Assembly: GCF_003182475.1 (NCBI RefSeq)
Contig: NZ_QGTS01000012.1
Location: forward strand, 99,647-163,646
Length of the DNA stretch: 64,000 nucleotides
Direction: 5' to 3'
DNA from: Mangrovibacter plantisponsor
GTDB taxonomy: Bacteria > Pseudomonadota > Gammaproteobacteria > Enterobacterales > Enterobacteriaceae
Below the pieces are notes generated by a model. It had not been told where the DNA came from. It ran no database searches and worked only from the letters and a program-made list of their open reading frames with translations. Below are positions 14,822-24,784 of this stretch, piece by piece; position 1 is the first letter of the stretch; each line of letters starts with the position of its first letter. A program made the position numbers and the translations under genes.

Positions 14822-14870
14822 TATGACTGTCTGAATAATTACAATTTTGCTTATCTATCAGACAGTCATA
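14822..14870. repeat. Perfect 13-bp inverted repeat between selD and ydjA
   Basis: TATGACTGTCTGA at 14822-14834 and its exact reverse complement at 14858-14870 flank 23 AT-rich bases. It lies between the ydjA stop and the selD start, both on the minus strand. It may be a transcript-end hairpin for ydjA, but no U-tract follows on that strand; an operator for selD-topB or a trace of a small element are other options. Confidence 0.7.
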
Positions 14871-14878
14871 GCAATAAC

Positions 14879-15430
14879 TCAGAAATGTCGGACGAAATTT
14901 GTCATATCCGGAGCCGCAACAGTTGGCGCGGCTTTTAATTGTGGCGTTCCTAAATACAAAAAGCCGACAATTTTATCCTGCTCGCGGCAGGCCATGGCTT
15001 CACGAACCTGTGAGTGCTCAGTCCACGCCCCGGTTCTCCAGATGCCGTTATACCCTTGGGCCACTGCAGCCATCTGCATTGCCATGACAGCGCAACCGGC
15101 AGACATTTCCTGTTCCCACACTGGCACTTTGGGGTGCGCTTCGCAATGTGCGATAACAGTGATAATCAGCGGTGCCCGGAACGGCGCATTCTTTGCTTTG
15201 TCTACTGCTTTTTCATCCATTTTGTCTGCCAGAGCAGCCTGTTCCAGCAGAGAACTGAAACGATCACGCCCCTCGCCTTCGATCAGCACGAAACGCCACG
15301 GTTGAAGTGCGCCGTGATCCGGAGCCCGCATCCCGGCCCGTAATATTTGTGCCAGCGCATCACCTTGCGGTGCGGGTTCTGCCAGCCGTGAAGCGCTGCG
15401 GCGGTTAACCAGTAATTCCAGTGCGTCCAT
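14879..15430 (-). CDS. ydjA: YdjA nitroreductase family protein
   Basis: A 183-residue FMN-dependent nitroreductase-like protein, the length of E. coli YdjA. Flavin contact motifs are [12 protein letters not shown] near the N-terminus, [12 protein letters not shown] near residue 35, and GYNGIWRTG near residue 125. E. coli YdjA is a small homodimer; a redox role is implied but its substrate is not known. It is read away from sppA and toward selD, as in E. coli. Confidence 0.93.
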   Translation of the reverse strand: MDALELLVNRRSASRLAEPAPQGDALAQILRAGMRAPDHGALQPWRFVLIEGEGRDRFSSLLEQAALADKMDEKAVDKAKNAPFRAPLIITVIAHCEAHPKVPVWEQEMSAGCAVMAMQMAAVAQGYNGIWRTGAWTEHSQVREAMACREQDKIVGFLYLGTPQLKAAPTVAAPDMTNFVRHF

Positions 15431-15605
15431 CTGTTAGCTCCTGTGTTAATTTTTATTCACAAAATTAACACAGCAACAGGTTTTGTTACAGCGTCCACCG
15501 CGATTCATGCTGACAACTGCGCGCGAGCTATTTAGGATAATCACACTGTACGGTGCAGCACTGAATCCGAACCAGCGAGCCCACCGAAATTGATATGGAG
15601 AATAC

Positions 15606-17456
15606 ATGCGCACTCTTTGGCGAATTATTAGTGGTTTTTTTACATGGACATGGCGTTTGCTAAGCTTTTTTCGCAACCTGGTACTCAACCTGATCTTTAT
15701 TCTGGTGGTACTGGTTGGTGTTGGTGTGTGGTACCAGTTACGCACGCCTCCGGAGGTACCACAGCGTGGTGCCCTGCTGCTGGATGTCACAGGGGTGATT
15801 GTCGATAAGCCTTCAGTGACCAACAAGCTTGGTATCATCAGCCGCCAATTGTTGGGTGCCAACTCCGACCGCCTGCAAGAAAACTCACTGTTTGATATTG
15901 TGGATGCAATTCGGCAGGCAAAAGATGATCACAACATCACCGGTATCGTACTGGATTTAAAAGACTTCGCCGGAGCCGACCAGCCTTCCATGCAGTATAT
16001 TGGCAAAGCGTTGCGCGAATTCCGGGACAGCGGCAAACCGGTAATTGCCTATGGCAGTAATTACAGCCAGGGACAGTATTACCTGGCAAGCTTTGCCAAT
16101 AAAATTTATCTGGCTCCGCAGGGTACTGTTGACCTGCACGGTTTTGCCACCAGCGGGCTTTACTATAAATCTCTGCTAGATAAGTTAAAAATCACCACTC
16201 ATGTTTTCCGGGTTGGTACTTACAAATCTGCAGTTGAACCCTTTATTCGTGATGATATGTCACCTGCGGCTCGTGATGCAGACAGCCGCTGGATCGGCGA
16301 GCTATGGCAAAACTACCTGAATACACTTGCAGCTAACCGAAATATTACGGCGCAACAAGTATTCCCTGGCGCACAGGCTTTACTGGCAGGCTTACAGCAA
16401 ACCGGCGGCGATACTGCCAAATATGCGCTGGATAACAAACTGGTCGATGAGCTGGCAACCCATGCTCAGGTTGAAAAAGCGCTGACCAAACAGTTCGGCT
16501 GGAGCAAAAAAGACCACCAGTTCCGTGCTGTCAGCATTTACAACTACCCATTGCACACACCGTCTGATGCCGGTGGAGCCATCGCGGTCATTTTCGCGAA
16601 CGGTGCCATTATGGATGGCCCGGAAACCCAGGGGAACGTAGGGGGCGATACCACTGCCGAACAAATTCGTGAAGCACGCCTGGATCCGAGCGTTAAAGCG
16701 ATTGTGCTGCGGGTGAACAGCCCTGGTGGTAGTGTCAACGCCTCTGAACTAATTCGTGAAGAGCTTGCTGCTGCGCGCCAGGCGGGCAAACCCATCGTTG
16801 TATCTATGGGTGGTATGGCGGCTTCTGGGGGGTACTGGATTTCCACACCGGCCAATTACATTATTGCCAACCCGAATACGCTTACCGGCTCAATCGGCAT
16901 CTTTGGTGTAATCAACACCGTCGAGAACAGCCTGAATGCGATTGGTGTTCACTCTGACGGGGTATCAACTTCCCCGCTGGCGCAGGTCTCCATGACCCAG
17001 GCTTTACCGCCTGAAGTGCAACAGATGATGCAACTGAGTATTGAAAATGGCTATAAGCGCTTCATCACACTGGTTGCACAGTCACGCCATAAAACGCCGG
17101 ACCAGATAGATCAAATTGCTCAGGGGCATGTCTGGACCGGGCAGGATGCCAAAAATAATGGTCTGGTTGACAGCCTGGGTGATTTTGATGATGCACTGAA
17201 AAAAGCGGCTGAGCTGGCCAAACTTAAACAGTGGCACCAGGTTTATTACCAGGCTGAGCCCGGTATGCTGGACAAAGTGATTGGCATGTTCGATGGTTCG
17301 GTTAGAGCGATGCTCCCCGATGCACTGCAGGCCATGCTCCCTGCCCCGCTGGCAAGTGCCAGTAAGGAAATTATGGCGCAGAGTAACAGCCTGGCTCTTT
17401 TTAATGACCCACGGCACCGTTATGCCTGGTGCCTGAACTGTTCAGACATTCGTTAA
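15606..17456 (+). CDS. sppA: Signal peptide peptidase A (protease IV)
   Basis: 616 residues (E. coli 618). An inner-membrane serine protease that degrades cleaved signal peptides. It has one N-terminal membrane segment (residues about 20-45) and two tandem SppA domains. The catalytic lysine is in [12 protein letters not shown] near residue 209 and the nucleophile serine in [10 protein letters not shown] near residue 409. The ribosome site GGAG precedes the ATG by five bases. A strong terminator follows. Confidence 0.97.
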   Translation: MRTLWRIISGFFTWTWRLLSFFRNLVLNLIFILVVLVGVGVWYQLRTPPEVPQRGALLLDVTGVIVDKPSVTNKLGIISRQLLGANSDRLQENSLFDIVDAIRQAKDDHNITGIVLDLKDFAGADQPSMQYIGKALREFRDSGKPVIAYGSNYSQGQYYLASFANKIYLAPQGTVDLHGFATSGLYYKSLLDKLKITTHVFRVGTYKSAVEPFIRDDMSPAARDADSRWIGELWQNYLNTLAANRNITAQQVFPGAQALLAGLQQTGGDTAKYALDNKLVDELATHAQVEKALTKQFGWSKKDHQFRAVSIYNYPLHTPSDAGGAIAVIFANGAIMDGPETQGNVGGDTTAEQIREARLDPSVKAIVLRVNSPGGSVNASELIREELAAARQAGKPIVVSMGGMAASGGYWISTPANYIIANPNTLTGSIGIFGVINTVENSLNAIGVHSDGVSTSPLAQVSMTQALPPEVQQMMQLSIENGYKRFITLVAQSRHKTPDQIDQIAQGHVWTGQDAKNNGLVDSLGDFDDALKKAAELAKLKQWHQVYYQAEPGMLDKVIGMFDGSVRAMLPDALQAMLPAPLASASKEIMAQSNSLALFNDPRHRYAWCLNCSDIR

Positions 17457-17463
17457 TCAGGTC

Positions 17464-17493
17464 ATCAGCCCGGTATATCCGGGCTGATTTTTT
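17464..17493 (+). terminator. Rho-independent terminator after sppA
   Basis: ATCAGCCCGG at 17464-17473 pairs with CCGGGCTGAT at 17479-17488 around a five-base loop and is followed by six T. It lies 8 bases after the sppA stop. Confidence 0.92.
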
Positions 17494-17542
17494 GGTAATT
17501 CCTCTCTATACTGCGCCTGTTTATGCACCCCAGGGCTCTGAT

Positions 17543-18556
17543 ATGCAAAAAAAATCCATTTATGTCGCTTACACCGGCGGCACCATCGGTATGCAACGTT
17601 CTGAGAATGGTTACATACCCGTATCTGGTCATTTACAGCGCCAGCTCGCGCAAATGCCTGAATTCCACCGGCCAGAGATGCCTTCGTTTACCATTCATGA
17701 ATACCAGCCGCTGATGGATTCATCCGATATGACGCCTGAAGACTGGCAGCATATTGCCGATGATATAGCCGCACACTATGACGAATATGATGGTTTCGTT
17801 ATTCTGCACGGCACTGACACCATGGCATTCACCTCTTCAGCACTCTCGTTTATGCTGGAAAATCTTGGTAAACCCGTGATTGTCACCGGTTCGCAAATCC
17901 CCCTTGCTGAACTGCGTTCCGATGGGCAGATAAACTTGCTCAATGCGCTATACATTGCGGCAAATTATCCTGTTAACGAAGTGACACTATTCTTCAATAA
18001 CCGCCTGTATCGTGGCAACCGGACAACCAAAGCCCATGCAGATGGTTTTGATGCTTTTGCATCACCTAATCTGCCACCTTTACTGGAGGCTGGCATTCAT
18101 ATCCGCCGTCTCAACACCACACCAGCCCCGTCAGGGCTTGGGGAATTGCAGGTACACCCAATAACGCCGCAGCCGATTGGGGTAGTCACTATTTACCCGG
18201 GTATCGCGGCTGACGTGGTGCGTAACTTTGTGCGCCAGCCTGTGAAGGCACTGATCCTGCGTTCCTACGGTGTGGGCAATGCACCTCAAAACCCGGCATT
18301 CACTGAAACATTACAGGAAGCCTGTGACCGGGGTATTGTTGTCGTCAACCTGACACAGTGTATGTCTGGTAAAGTCAACATGGGAGGCTATGCTACTGGA
18401 AATGCGCTGGCACAAGCGGGTGTTATTAGTGGCTATGATATGACCGTGGAAGCGACGCTGACTAAGTTACATTACCTGCTCAGCCAGAACCTGGGCAGTG
18501 AAACGATACGCCAGCAAATGATGAGCAATTTACGTGGTGAACTGACCCCGGACTGA
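17543..18556 (+). CDS. ansA: Cytoplasmic L-asparaginase I
   Basis: 337 residues. It hydrolyses asparagine to aspartate and ammonia. The two threonine motifs of the family are present: YTGGTIGM at residues 10-17 (nucleophile Thr14) and HGTDTMAF near residues 90-97. There is no signal peptide, which separates it from the periplasmic AnsB. The frame is open upstream to 17429, but only the ATG at 17543 gives the E. coli N-terminus (MQKKSIYVAYTGG). The pncA gene follows closely. Confidence 0.95.
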   Translation: MQKKSIYVAYTGGTIGMQRSENGYIPVSGHLQRQLAQMPEFHRPEMPSFTIHEYQPLMDSSDMTPEDWQHIADDIAAHYDEYDGFVILHGTDTMAFTSSALSFMLENLGKPVIVTGSQIPLAELRSDGQINLLNALYIAANYPVNEVTLFFNNRLYRGNRTTKAHADGFDAFASPNLPPLLEAGIHIRRLNTTPAPSGLGELQVHPITPQPIGVVTIYPGIAADVVRNFVRQPVKALILRSYGVGNAPQNPAFTETLQEACDRGIVVVNLTQCMSGKVNMGGYATGNALAQAGVISGYDMTVEATLTKLHYLLSQNLGSETIRQQMMSNLRGELTPD

Positions 18557-18567
18557 TGGAGGTTTGC

Positions 18568-19209
18568 ATGGCGCACAGAGCCTTATTACTGGTTGATATC
18601 CAGAATGACTTTTGTGCCGGGGGCGCACTGACTGTTGCTGATGGTGACGCCACCGTTGAGGTTGCCAACCAGTTGATTAAATGGTGCCGGGCCCGCGGAG
18701 AAATTGTTATCGCGTCTCAGGACTGGCACCCGCAAGATCACGGTAGCTTTGCACGGGTACAGGGTGCAGAGCCCTTCACAACAGGTATGCTGGATGGGCT
18801 GGAGCAAACCTGGTGGCCGGATCATTGTGTTCAAAACACGCAAGGTGCTGAACTGCATCCGTTACTGAAACAAGAAGCCATCTCCGCCTGTTTTCAGAAA
18901 GGCGAGAATACGCTGATTGACAGCTACAGCGCGTTTTTTGACAACGAGCACCGGCAAGAAACGCAGCTACACGCCTGGCTCCAGCACTACCATGTCGGCC
19001 AACTGATTATTATGGGTCTGGCTACGGATTACTGTGTCAAGTATACGGTGCTGGACGCACTCAAGCTGGGCTACCAGGTTGCCGTTATTGTTGACGGTTG
19101 CCGGGGGGTTGAAATGCAGGACGGTGACAGTATCCGTGCGTTTCAGGATATGGCTTTTGCCGGTGCAACTCTCTATACACTGGAGGACTGGTTAGAAGTC
19201 CACAATTGA
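18568..19209 (+). CDS. pncA: Nicotinamidase
   Basis: 213 residues. It deaminates nicotinamide to nicotinate for NAD salvage. The Asp-Lys-Cys triad is visible as Asp10 in LLVDIQNDF, a lysine in the FQKGENTLIDSYSAF segment, and the cysteine in GLATDYCVKYT near residue 155; metal ligands are in DWHPQDHGSF. An ATG at 18556 overlaps the ansA stop, but GGAGG at 18558-18562 sits five bases before the ATG at 18568, which also gives the family N-terminus. Read with ansA as one operon. Confidence 0.95.
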   Translation: MAHRALLLVDIQNDFCAGGALTVADGDATVEVANQLIKWCRARGEIVIASQDWHPQDHGSFARVQGAEPFTTGMLDGLEQTWWPDHCVQNTQGAELHPLLKQEAISACFQKGENTLIDSYSAFFDNEHRQETQLHAWLQHYHVGQLIIMGLATDYCVKYTVLDALKLGYQVAVIVDGCRGVEMQDGDSIRAFQDMAFAGATLYTLEDWLEVHN

Positions 19210-19277
19210 GGCCACTGGCACGCCATTGTGCTGGCAATCACTGTTATGGCAGGCAATGGCCTGTTTTTTGATATTCG

Positions 19278-19307
19278 CGCGAGCCTGCACATCTGGCTCG
19301 CGTTTTT
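19278..19307 (+). terminator. Rho-independent terminator after ansA-pncA
   Basis: CGCGAGCC at 19278-19285 pairs with GGCTCGCG at 19295-19302, followed by five T. It lies about 70 bases after the pncA stop. Confidence 0.92.
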
Positions 19308-19400
19308 ATTGGCAGGCGCCCGGCACGGTAAAAAGTGACAACGTCACGCAATACAGTTTAGCAAGCAGGTACATTTCCTGATGCCAGGGTAACAATATTG

Positions 19401-19685
19401 TTAGTCTTGTGGTTTCAGAGTCACAATTGATGACGTTTCAATACCGAACTCCGCTTTCAGTTGCTGTTTGCTTTTCATCATAATCTGCCCGTCGGTACCA
19501 ATTGTCATATGTTCCGGGTCAGCATTGGTTCGCTGTTGCCAGAGCATGACCAGTTGCAGGCAGTTTTCTTTTTGCTCCTGAGTCAGGGGAACACCATCTG
19601 GCCACTTTCCCAGTTCCACAGCTGTTGCCAGACGCTGATAAATTTCCGGTGTCATTGTGGATAATACGGCCTCAAAATCCATCAT
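19401..19685 (-). CDS. yeaC: YeaC family (DUF1315) protein
   Basis: A 94-residue soluble protein matching E. coli YeaC: MTPEIYQRLATAVELGKWPDG and ENCLQLVMLWQ-type segments and the QIMMKSKQQLK stretch. Function unknown. Three ATG codons stand in a row (19688, 19685, 19682) behind AAGGAG; the middle one has seven-base spacing and is chosen. It follows msrB on the same strand, 41 bases downstream, as in E. coli. Confidence 0.88.
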   Translation of the reverse strand: MMDFEAVLSTMTPEIYQRLATAVELGKWPDGVPLTQEQKENCLQLVMLWQQRTNADPEHMTIGTDGQIMMKSKQQLKAEFGIETSSIVTLKPQD

Positions 19686-19726
19686 CATTTCTCTCCTTGC
19701 TGGAATAATTTGCTGAAACGTTTCAA

Positions 19727-20140
19727 TCAGCCTTTTGTCTCTTCGCCAGACTGCCCGTCGGTAAAACTCAGCGAAGCAGAATTCACGCAATAGCGTTCGC
19801 CAGTGGGACGTGGACCATCAGGAAATACGTGTCCTAAATGTGCGTCGCAATGCGCACAACGAATTTCTGTGCGCTGCATACCGTGTGAATAGTCATTCAG
19901 ATAACGAACTGCATTGCTGTCGACTGGCTCAAAAAAGCTCGGCCAGCCACAACCAGAATCGTATTTTGTTTCAGACCTGAAGAGTGGCGCATTGCACACC
20001 AGGCAGTGATACAGGCCATCACGCTTATTGTGCAATAATTGCCCGGTGAAAGGGGGTTCCGTGCCACGTTCCTGAGTAACATAAAATTGCATTTCAGTCA
20101 GCGTTGTTTTTATATCGTCATTTTGGGATGAATTGCTCAT
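19727..20140 (-). CDS. msrB: Peptide methionine-(R)-S-oxide reductase
   Basis: 137 residues, the E. coli length. It repairs the R form of methionine sulfoxide in proteins using thioredoxin. Zinc ligands are Cys46/Cys49 (CLVC) and Cys95/Cys98 (CAHC); the catalytic Cys118 is in ERYCVNSAS. The frame is open to 20209, but the extra residues are not family-like and the ATG at 20140 gives the usual N-terminus. It diverges from gapA. Confidence 0.95.
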   Translation of the reverse strand: MSNSSQNDDIKTTLTEMQFYVTQERGTEPPFTGQLLHNKRDGLYHCLVCNAPLFRSETKYDSGCGWPSFFEPVDSNAVRYLNDYSHGMQRTEIRCAHCDAHLGHVFPDGPRPTGERYCVNSASLSFTDGQSGEETKG

Positions 20141-20258
20141 AGGTGCACTTCCGGCATTAATGGGTTTATCAAATTCTCTCAAGGATTCTAACAAAACATT
20201 AACACTCAAGGCGCAACTTTTGTTCTAAACTGTAGCCTGTAAAAGCGACGCAATTTCA

Positions 20259-20278
20259 TTTGTGATCTACGTCACATT
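20259..20278. promoter_or_regulatory. CRP-cAMP site between msrB and gapA
   Basis: TGTGA-TCTACG-TCACA at 20261-20276 is a perfect two-fold CRP motif. It lies 208 bp before gapA and 120 bp before msrB. E. coli gapA has several promoters under catabolite control, so CRP action on gapA is likely; an effect on msrB is also possible. Confidence 0.85.
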
Positions 20279-20412
20279 ATTCTATAGAGCTGACTTTAAA
20301 ATTCTGGGCGCAGTCCCCATAGAGACTTGTAGCCCAAATGGATGAAGAGGCAGTCAGTCGCACAAAGCTTACGCAGAGGATTGATTTGTCGCAATGATTG
20401 ACACGATTCCGC

Positions 20413-20440
20413 TTGACGCTGCGTAAGGTTTTTGTAATTT
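20413..20440 (+). promoter_or_regulatory. Sigma-70 promoter of gapA
   Basis: TTGACG at 20413-20418 and TAATTT at 20435-20440 with a 16-base spacer, about 44 bases before the ATG. The segment from here to the start codon is almost the same as the main E. coli gapA promoter (TTTTGTAATTTTACAG, then CTTTTATTCACTAACAAATA). Confidence 0.8.
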
Positions 20441-20471
20441 TACAGCCAACCTTTTATTCACTAACAAATAG

Positions 20472-21479
<1,008 letters not shown>

Positions 21480-21500
21480 GAGATGAGCATCTGATCCTAA

Positions 21501-21525
21501 GGGCGACTTCGGTCGCCCTTTTTTA
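21501..21525 (+). terminator. Rho-independent terminator after gapA
   Basis: GGGCGAC at 21501-21507, a TTCG tetraloop, GTCGCCC at 21512-21518, then a T-run. It lies 21 bases after the gapA stop. Confidence 0.95.
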
Positions 21526-21548
21526 TTTCATCACAGAGGAAGGCATTA

Positions 21549-22430
21549 ATGATTGAAAAAATCTTTGCACTACCGGTACTGGAACAGGTCACGCCCACAA
21601 TATCTCGCAGGAAGTTAGGTGAGCTGGATATTTTGGTTGTCAACCATCCAGCCGTGAAAGCTTCCGTAGCGCTTCAGGGCGCGCATCTTTTGTCATGGCA
21701 ACCCGAAGGTGAAAAAGAAGTACTGTGGCTGAGTGAAGCATCTCTGTTTGAACATGGCGCGGCTATTCGTGGCGGTGTTCCCATTTGTTGGCCCTGGTTT
21801 GGCCCGGCAAAAGATTCATCCCTGCCGTCCCACGGTTTTGCCCGTAACCTGGACTGGCAACTCAGCGCCCATAACGAAGACAATAACGGTGCTGTATTAA
21901 CATTCGAACTAAAAAGTAGCGATGCATCCCGTAAGTACTGGCCTCATGATTTCACGCTTTATGCCCGTTTTAAACTGGGTGCAACCTGTGAAATGGAACT
22001 GGAATCTCACGGCGAATTTGAAACGCAATCAGCACTGCATACCTACTTCACTGTTGGTGATATTAGTGCGGTGAGCGTGAGTGGCTTAGGTCACCGCTTC
22101 ATTGATAAAGTTAATGGCGGTGTTGAAGACCAGCTCAGCGATGGCATCCAGACCTTCCCGGACCGGGTGGACCGTGTTTATCTTGAAGCTGAAGCTTGCA
22201 GCGTTATCCACGATAAGAGCCTGCCTCGCCGTATTGATGTGGTTCATCACCATAACTGCAACGTTGTTGCCTGGAACCCAGGCCCGGCATTGTCTGTCAG
22301 TATGAGTGATGTTCCGGACGATGGTTATAAAACCTTCGTTTGCGTCGAAGCTGTTAATGCGACTATTCCGCAAAAAGTATCTGCCAGCCAGCCAGGCCGC
22401 CTGGCTTGCGTGCTTTCTGTCAGCAAATAA
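21549..22430 (+). CDS. yeaD: D-hexose-6-phosphate mutarotase
   Basis: A 293-residue aldose epimerase-like protein, E. coli YeaD type. It interconverts the anomers of glucose-6-phosphate and related sugars, which fits its place directly after gapA. Family marks are RGGVPICWPWFGP near residue 77, SHGFARNLDW near residue 98, ALHTYFTVGD near residue 164 and CVEAVNA near the end. GGAAGG precedes the ATG. The gapA terminator separates the two genes, though readthrough is possible. Confidence 0.93.
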   Translation: MIEKIFALPVLEQVTPTISRRKLGELDILVVNHPAVKASVALQGAHLLSWQPEGEKEVLWLSEASLFEHGAAIRGGVPICWPWFGPAKDSSLPSHGFARNLDWQLSAHNEDNNGAVLTFELKSSDASRKYWPHDFTLYARFKLGATCEMELESHGEFETQSALHTYFTVGDISAVSVSGLGHRFIDKVNGGVEDQLSDGIQTFPDRVDRVYLEAEACSVIHDKSLPRRIDVVHHHNCNVVAWNPGPALSVSMSDVPDDGYKTFVCVEAVNATIPQKVSASQPGRLACVLSVSK

Positions 22431-22483
22431 TAACTGGCTGCCTGTAAAACGAGGCTCAACCAGCAAGGTTGCGCCCCGTTCAT

Positions 22484-23338
22484 TCACACCATATCAAGGG
22501 GCAATTTGTGTACCGGTGGTGCAAAAAAAGCATCAAGTAACTCGCAATGTGCCTGTGTCAGTACAATATTTGCCGCATCAGCATTTTGTTGGACATGTTC
22601 AACAGAAGACGCTTTAGGAATAGCTATCACACCCGGCTGGCGAATCACCCAGGCAAGCAGCAACTGAGCAACAGTAACCCCCAACTCTGCGGCCATAGCC
22701 TGTATTCCACTATGCTGCATTAACCCTCTGCGCAACCGCCCGGCCTGAGCGAGCGGGGAATACGCCATTACAGGTATATGGTGGGTGTTACACCAGGGTA
22801 ATAAATCATATTCAATACCGCGTGAAGCTAAGTGATAGAGTACCTGATTGACCATACAGGCCTGGCCACCCTGAATATCCCACAGCTCCTGCATATCGCT
22901 GGCATCAAGGTTAGACACACCCCACCGCCTGATTTTCCCCTGCTTAACCAGGCTCTCCATCACGCGTACTGTTTCTTCCAGTGGGATATTACCCCGCCAG
23001 TGCAACAACCATAAATCCAGATGGTCAGTACCCAACCGCTTCAGGCTACCCTCACAGGCCTCAATCGCCTTTTGGCCACCAGCATTCCAGGGATACACTT
23101 TGGATACCAAAAACACCTGGTCACGGCGCCCGGAAATCGCTTTGCCAACCACGCGTTCAGCACCACCGTCAGCATACATTTCAGCAGTATCAATCAAGGT
23201 CAACCCGGCATCAATTCCCGCCTGAAGCGCGCGCACTTCTTGAGTCATATCACTGGAGTGCTCCCCCATATACCAGGTTCCCTGGCCAATTGCGGGCAGT
23301 GCGGTGTTATCAGGGAGTACAACCATTCGTTTAACCAT
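22484..23338 (-). CDS. yeaE: YeaE aldo/keto reductase (methylglyoxal reductase)
   Basis: 284 residues of the AKR fold, E. coli YeaE type, which reduces methylglyoxal with NADPH. The catalytic tetrad is visible: Asp and Tyr in DTAEMYADG near residues 50-55, the lysine in FLVSKVYPWN near 79, and the histidine in LWLLHWRG near 114. The NADP segment IPKASSVEHVQQN lies near the C-terminus. Convergent with yeaD. Confidence 0.94.
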   Translation of the reverse strand: MVKRMVVLPDNTALPAIGQGTWYMGEHSSDMTQEVRALQAGIDAGLTLIDTAEMYADGGAERVVGKAISGRRDQVFLVSKVYPWNAGGQKAIEACEGSLKRLGTDHLDLWLLHWRGNIPLEETVRVMESLVKQGKIRRWGVSNLDASDMQELWDIQGGQACMVNQVLYHLASRGIEYDLLPWCNTHHIPVMAYSPLAQAGRLRRGLMQHSGIQAMAAELGVTVAQLLLAWVIRQPGVIAIPKASSVEHVQQNADAANIVLTQAHCELLDAFFAPPVHKLPLDMV

Positions 23339-23420
23339 CGTCTGATACCTCCTGTTTTAAAATCCATATCGGAAAAGTATGCCCCAGGTTATCAGTAATC
23401 TGCCTGTAGTGACGTTGACT

Positions 23421-23449
23421 GTAAAACAAACGGGGCGCAAGCGCCCCGT
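23421..23449 (-). terminator. Terminator after mipA
   Basis: On the minus strand ACGGGGCGC and GCGCCCCGT (23430-23449) form a GC-rich hairpin followed by TTTGTTTTA. It starts 21 bases after the mipA stop. Confidence 0.85.
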
Positions 23450-23470
23450 AAAAATGCCTGAAATTTCAGT

Positions 23471-24211
23471 TTAAAATCTGTAATTAACACCGGTCAGTAA
23501 TACGCCTGTCCATGAACTGTCTACCATAGGACTATCTTTAATCGCCTTACCAAGGCGAACATAACGCCCCATGCCAAAAATACTCCAGGACGGTGTGACG
23601 GCGTAATTCACAGAAAGCTCAACGTACGGGTTCCATGAACTTCCTGCATCCCATGAGTGGATACCGCTACGGCTGGATTCAGAGCGGCTTACCCCATAGT
23701 AATAATCATTATGGTTGGCGCTGTTCCATTGTATCCCGACGCCCGGGCTGACATTCCAGCGGCCATACTGATAATGGTAAAGCCACGTGTTATCCCAGGT
23801 TATACCATTGCTATTGCCCAGCATATCGCCTGCCAGCACCGTACGCAGGGAGCCAAATTGCGCAGTATTATGGGTCCATGAAATGCCCCCCATAACCGTG
23901 GCATACCGGTTGTCCAGGCGTTTCATCTGGGAGTTCGAGCTGTCTTTTGAGCGGAAGTGAATGGGCGAATAAAATGCCGTTAACGCAACTTTGTCGCTCT
24001 CGTCATTCCACAAATAATAACCGCCATTAAACCCACGAAAATAGAAGCTCTCCCCTTCATAGCCAATCATTGGAACGGGATAAACTTTATTTTTATAGCC
24101 TACGTAAGGGTCTGGAGAAACCAGCGCACCAGCGCCCAAAGACCAACTTGCTGCGCCTGCACTCTGGCAAACCCCAAGCGCCAGTGTGCTCATCAAAATA
24201 ACAGAACGCAT
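23471..24211 (-). CDS. mipA: MltA-interacting outer membrane protein MipA
   Basis: 246 residues (E. coli MipA 248) with a signal peptide (MRSVILMSTLALGVCQSAGA). MipA/OmpV proteins are small outer membrane beta barrels; MipA links the lytic transglycosylase MltA to PBP1B. FRGFNGGYYLWND, VGIQWNSANHNDYYYGVS and the C-terminal LTGVNYRF (terminal Phe, as needed for barrel assembly) match. A TTG at 24238 is in frame, but the ATG at 24211 gives a clean signal peptide. Confidence 0.92.
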   Translation of the reverse strand: MRSVILMSTLALGVCQSAGAASWSLGAGALVSPDPYVGYKNKVYPVPMIGYEGESFYFRGFNGGYYLWNDESDKVALTAFYSPIHFRSKDSSNSQMKRLDNRYATVMGGISWTHNTAQFGSLRTVLAGDMLGNSNGITWDNTWLYHYQYGRWNVSPGVGIQWNSANHNDYYYGVSRSESSRSGIHSWDAGSSWNPYVELSVNYAVTPSWSIFGMGRYVRLGKAIKDSPMVDSSWTGVLLTGVNYRF

Positions 24212-24238
24212 ATTCACTTTTAGCTCATTCCTTAGCAA

Positions 24239-24784
24239 TAAAAACGCACAAAGTGTAGCAGATGCTTTGTTTACCCTTAATCAGATAATCCCATTTTTCC
24301 GCCAGGAGACTTTTCCTGGTTGTCATTTTTTATTCATTGTTATCTGCTAATTATAATCACCTGAGTTATTTCTTTATTAACAACCAATTGAGAGCTAATG
24401 ATTCCCTACTGTACATAAAACAGAATACTTTTCTCAGGTAATGGCACACCAATTGTGCTGCAAACTTGCTTTTCTGCACATCATTTAAAAATTTACCAAC
24501 ATTTGCCCACCCTTCAATGTTGGTTATTCATGTCGACATAAAACAAAAATACAGGTTTTTATTTTTTATTAAAAAATAAAACAGAAAAATAATCTAATTT
24601 CAGCTCAAATTTTAAACAATCATGGCAATATCCGCCCTCGCTAACAACTTGATCAATCGACAATAGACGCTCATAACAAATAGGACGGTGTTGTGTTTTT
24701 GAATGCCGTTGCATACCACCGCTAAAAGTAGGAAAAACTGATAGCTGTAACATGTTCCCAGAATTTATAACAGGACGGTACGCC
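24239..24784. other. mipA-yeaG divergent control region
   Basis: About 545 AT-rich bases without a convincing gene; a 75-codon minus-strand frame near 24559 has no support. It must hold both promoters, and a possible sigma-54 site is listed separately. Confidence 0.6.
24442..24457 (+). promoter_or_regulatory. Possible sigma-54 promoter of yeaGH
   Basis: TGGCACACCAATTGTG fits the consensus TGGCACRNNNNTTGCW except at the last two positions. It lies about 330 bp before yeaG. E. coli yeaGH is induced by nitrogen starvation through NtrC and by RpoS, which makes a sigma-54 promoter plausible; the imperfect -12 element leaves doubt. Confidence 0.45.
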
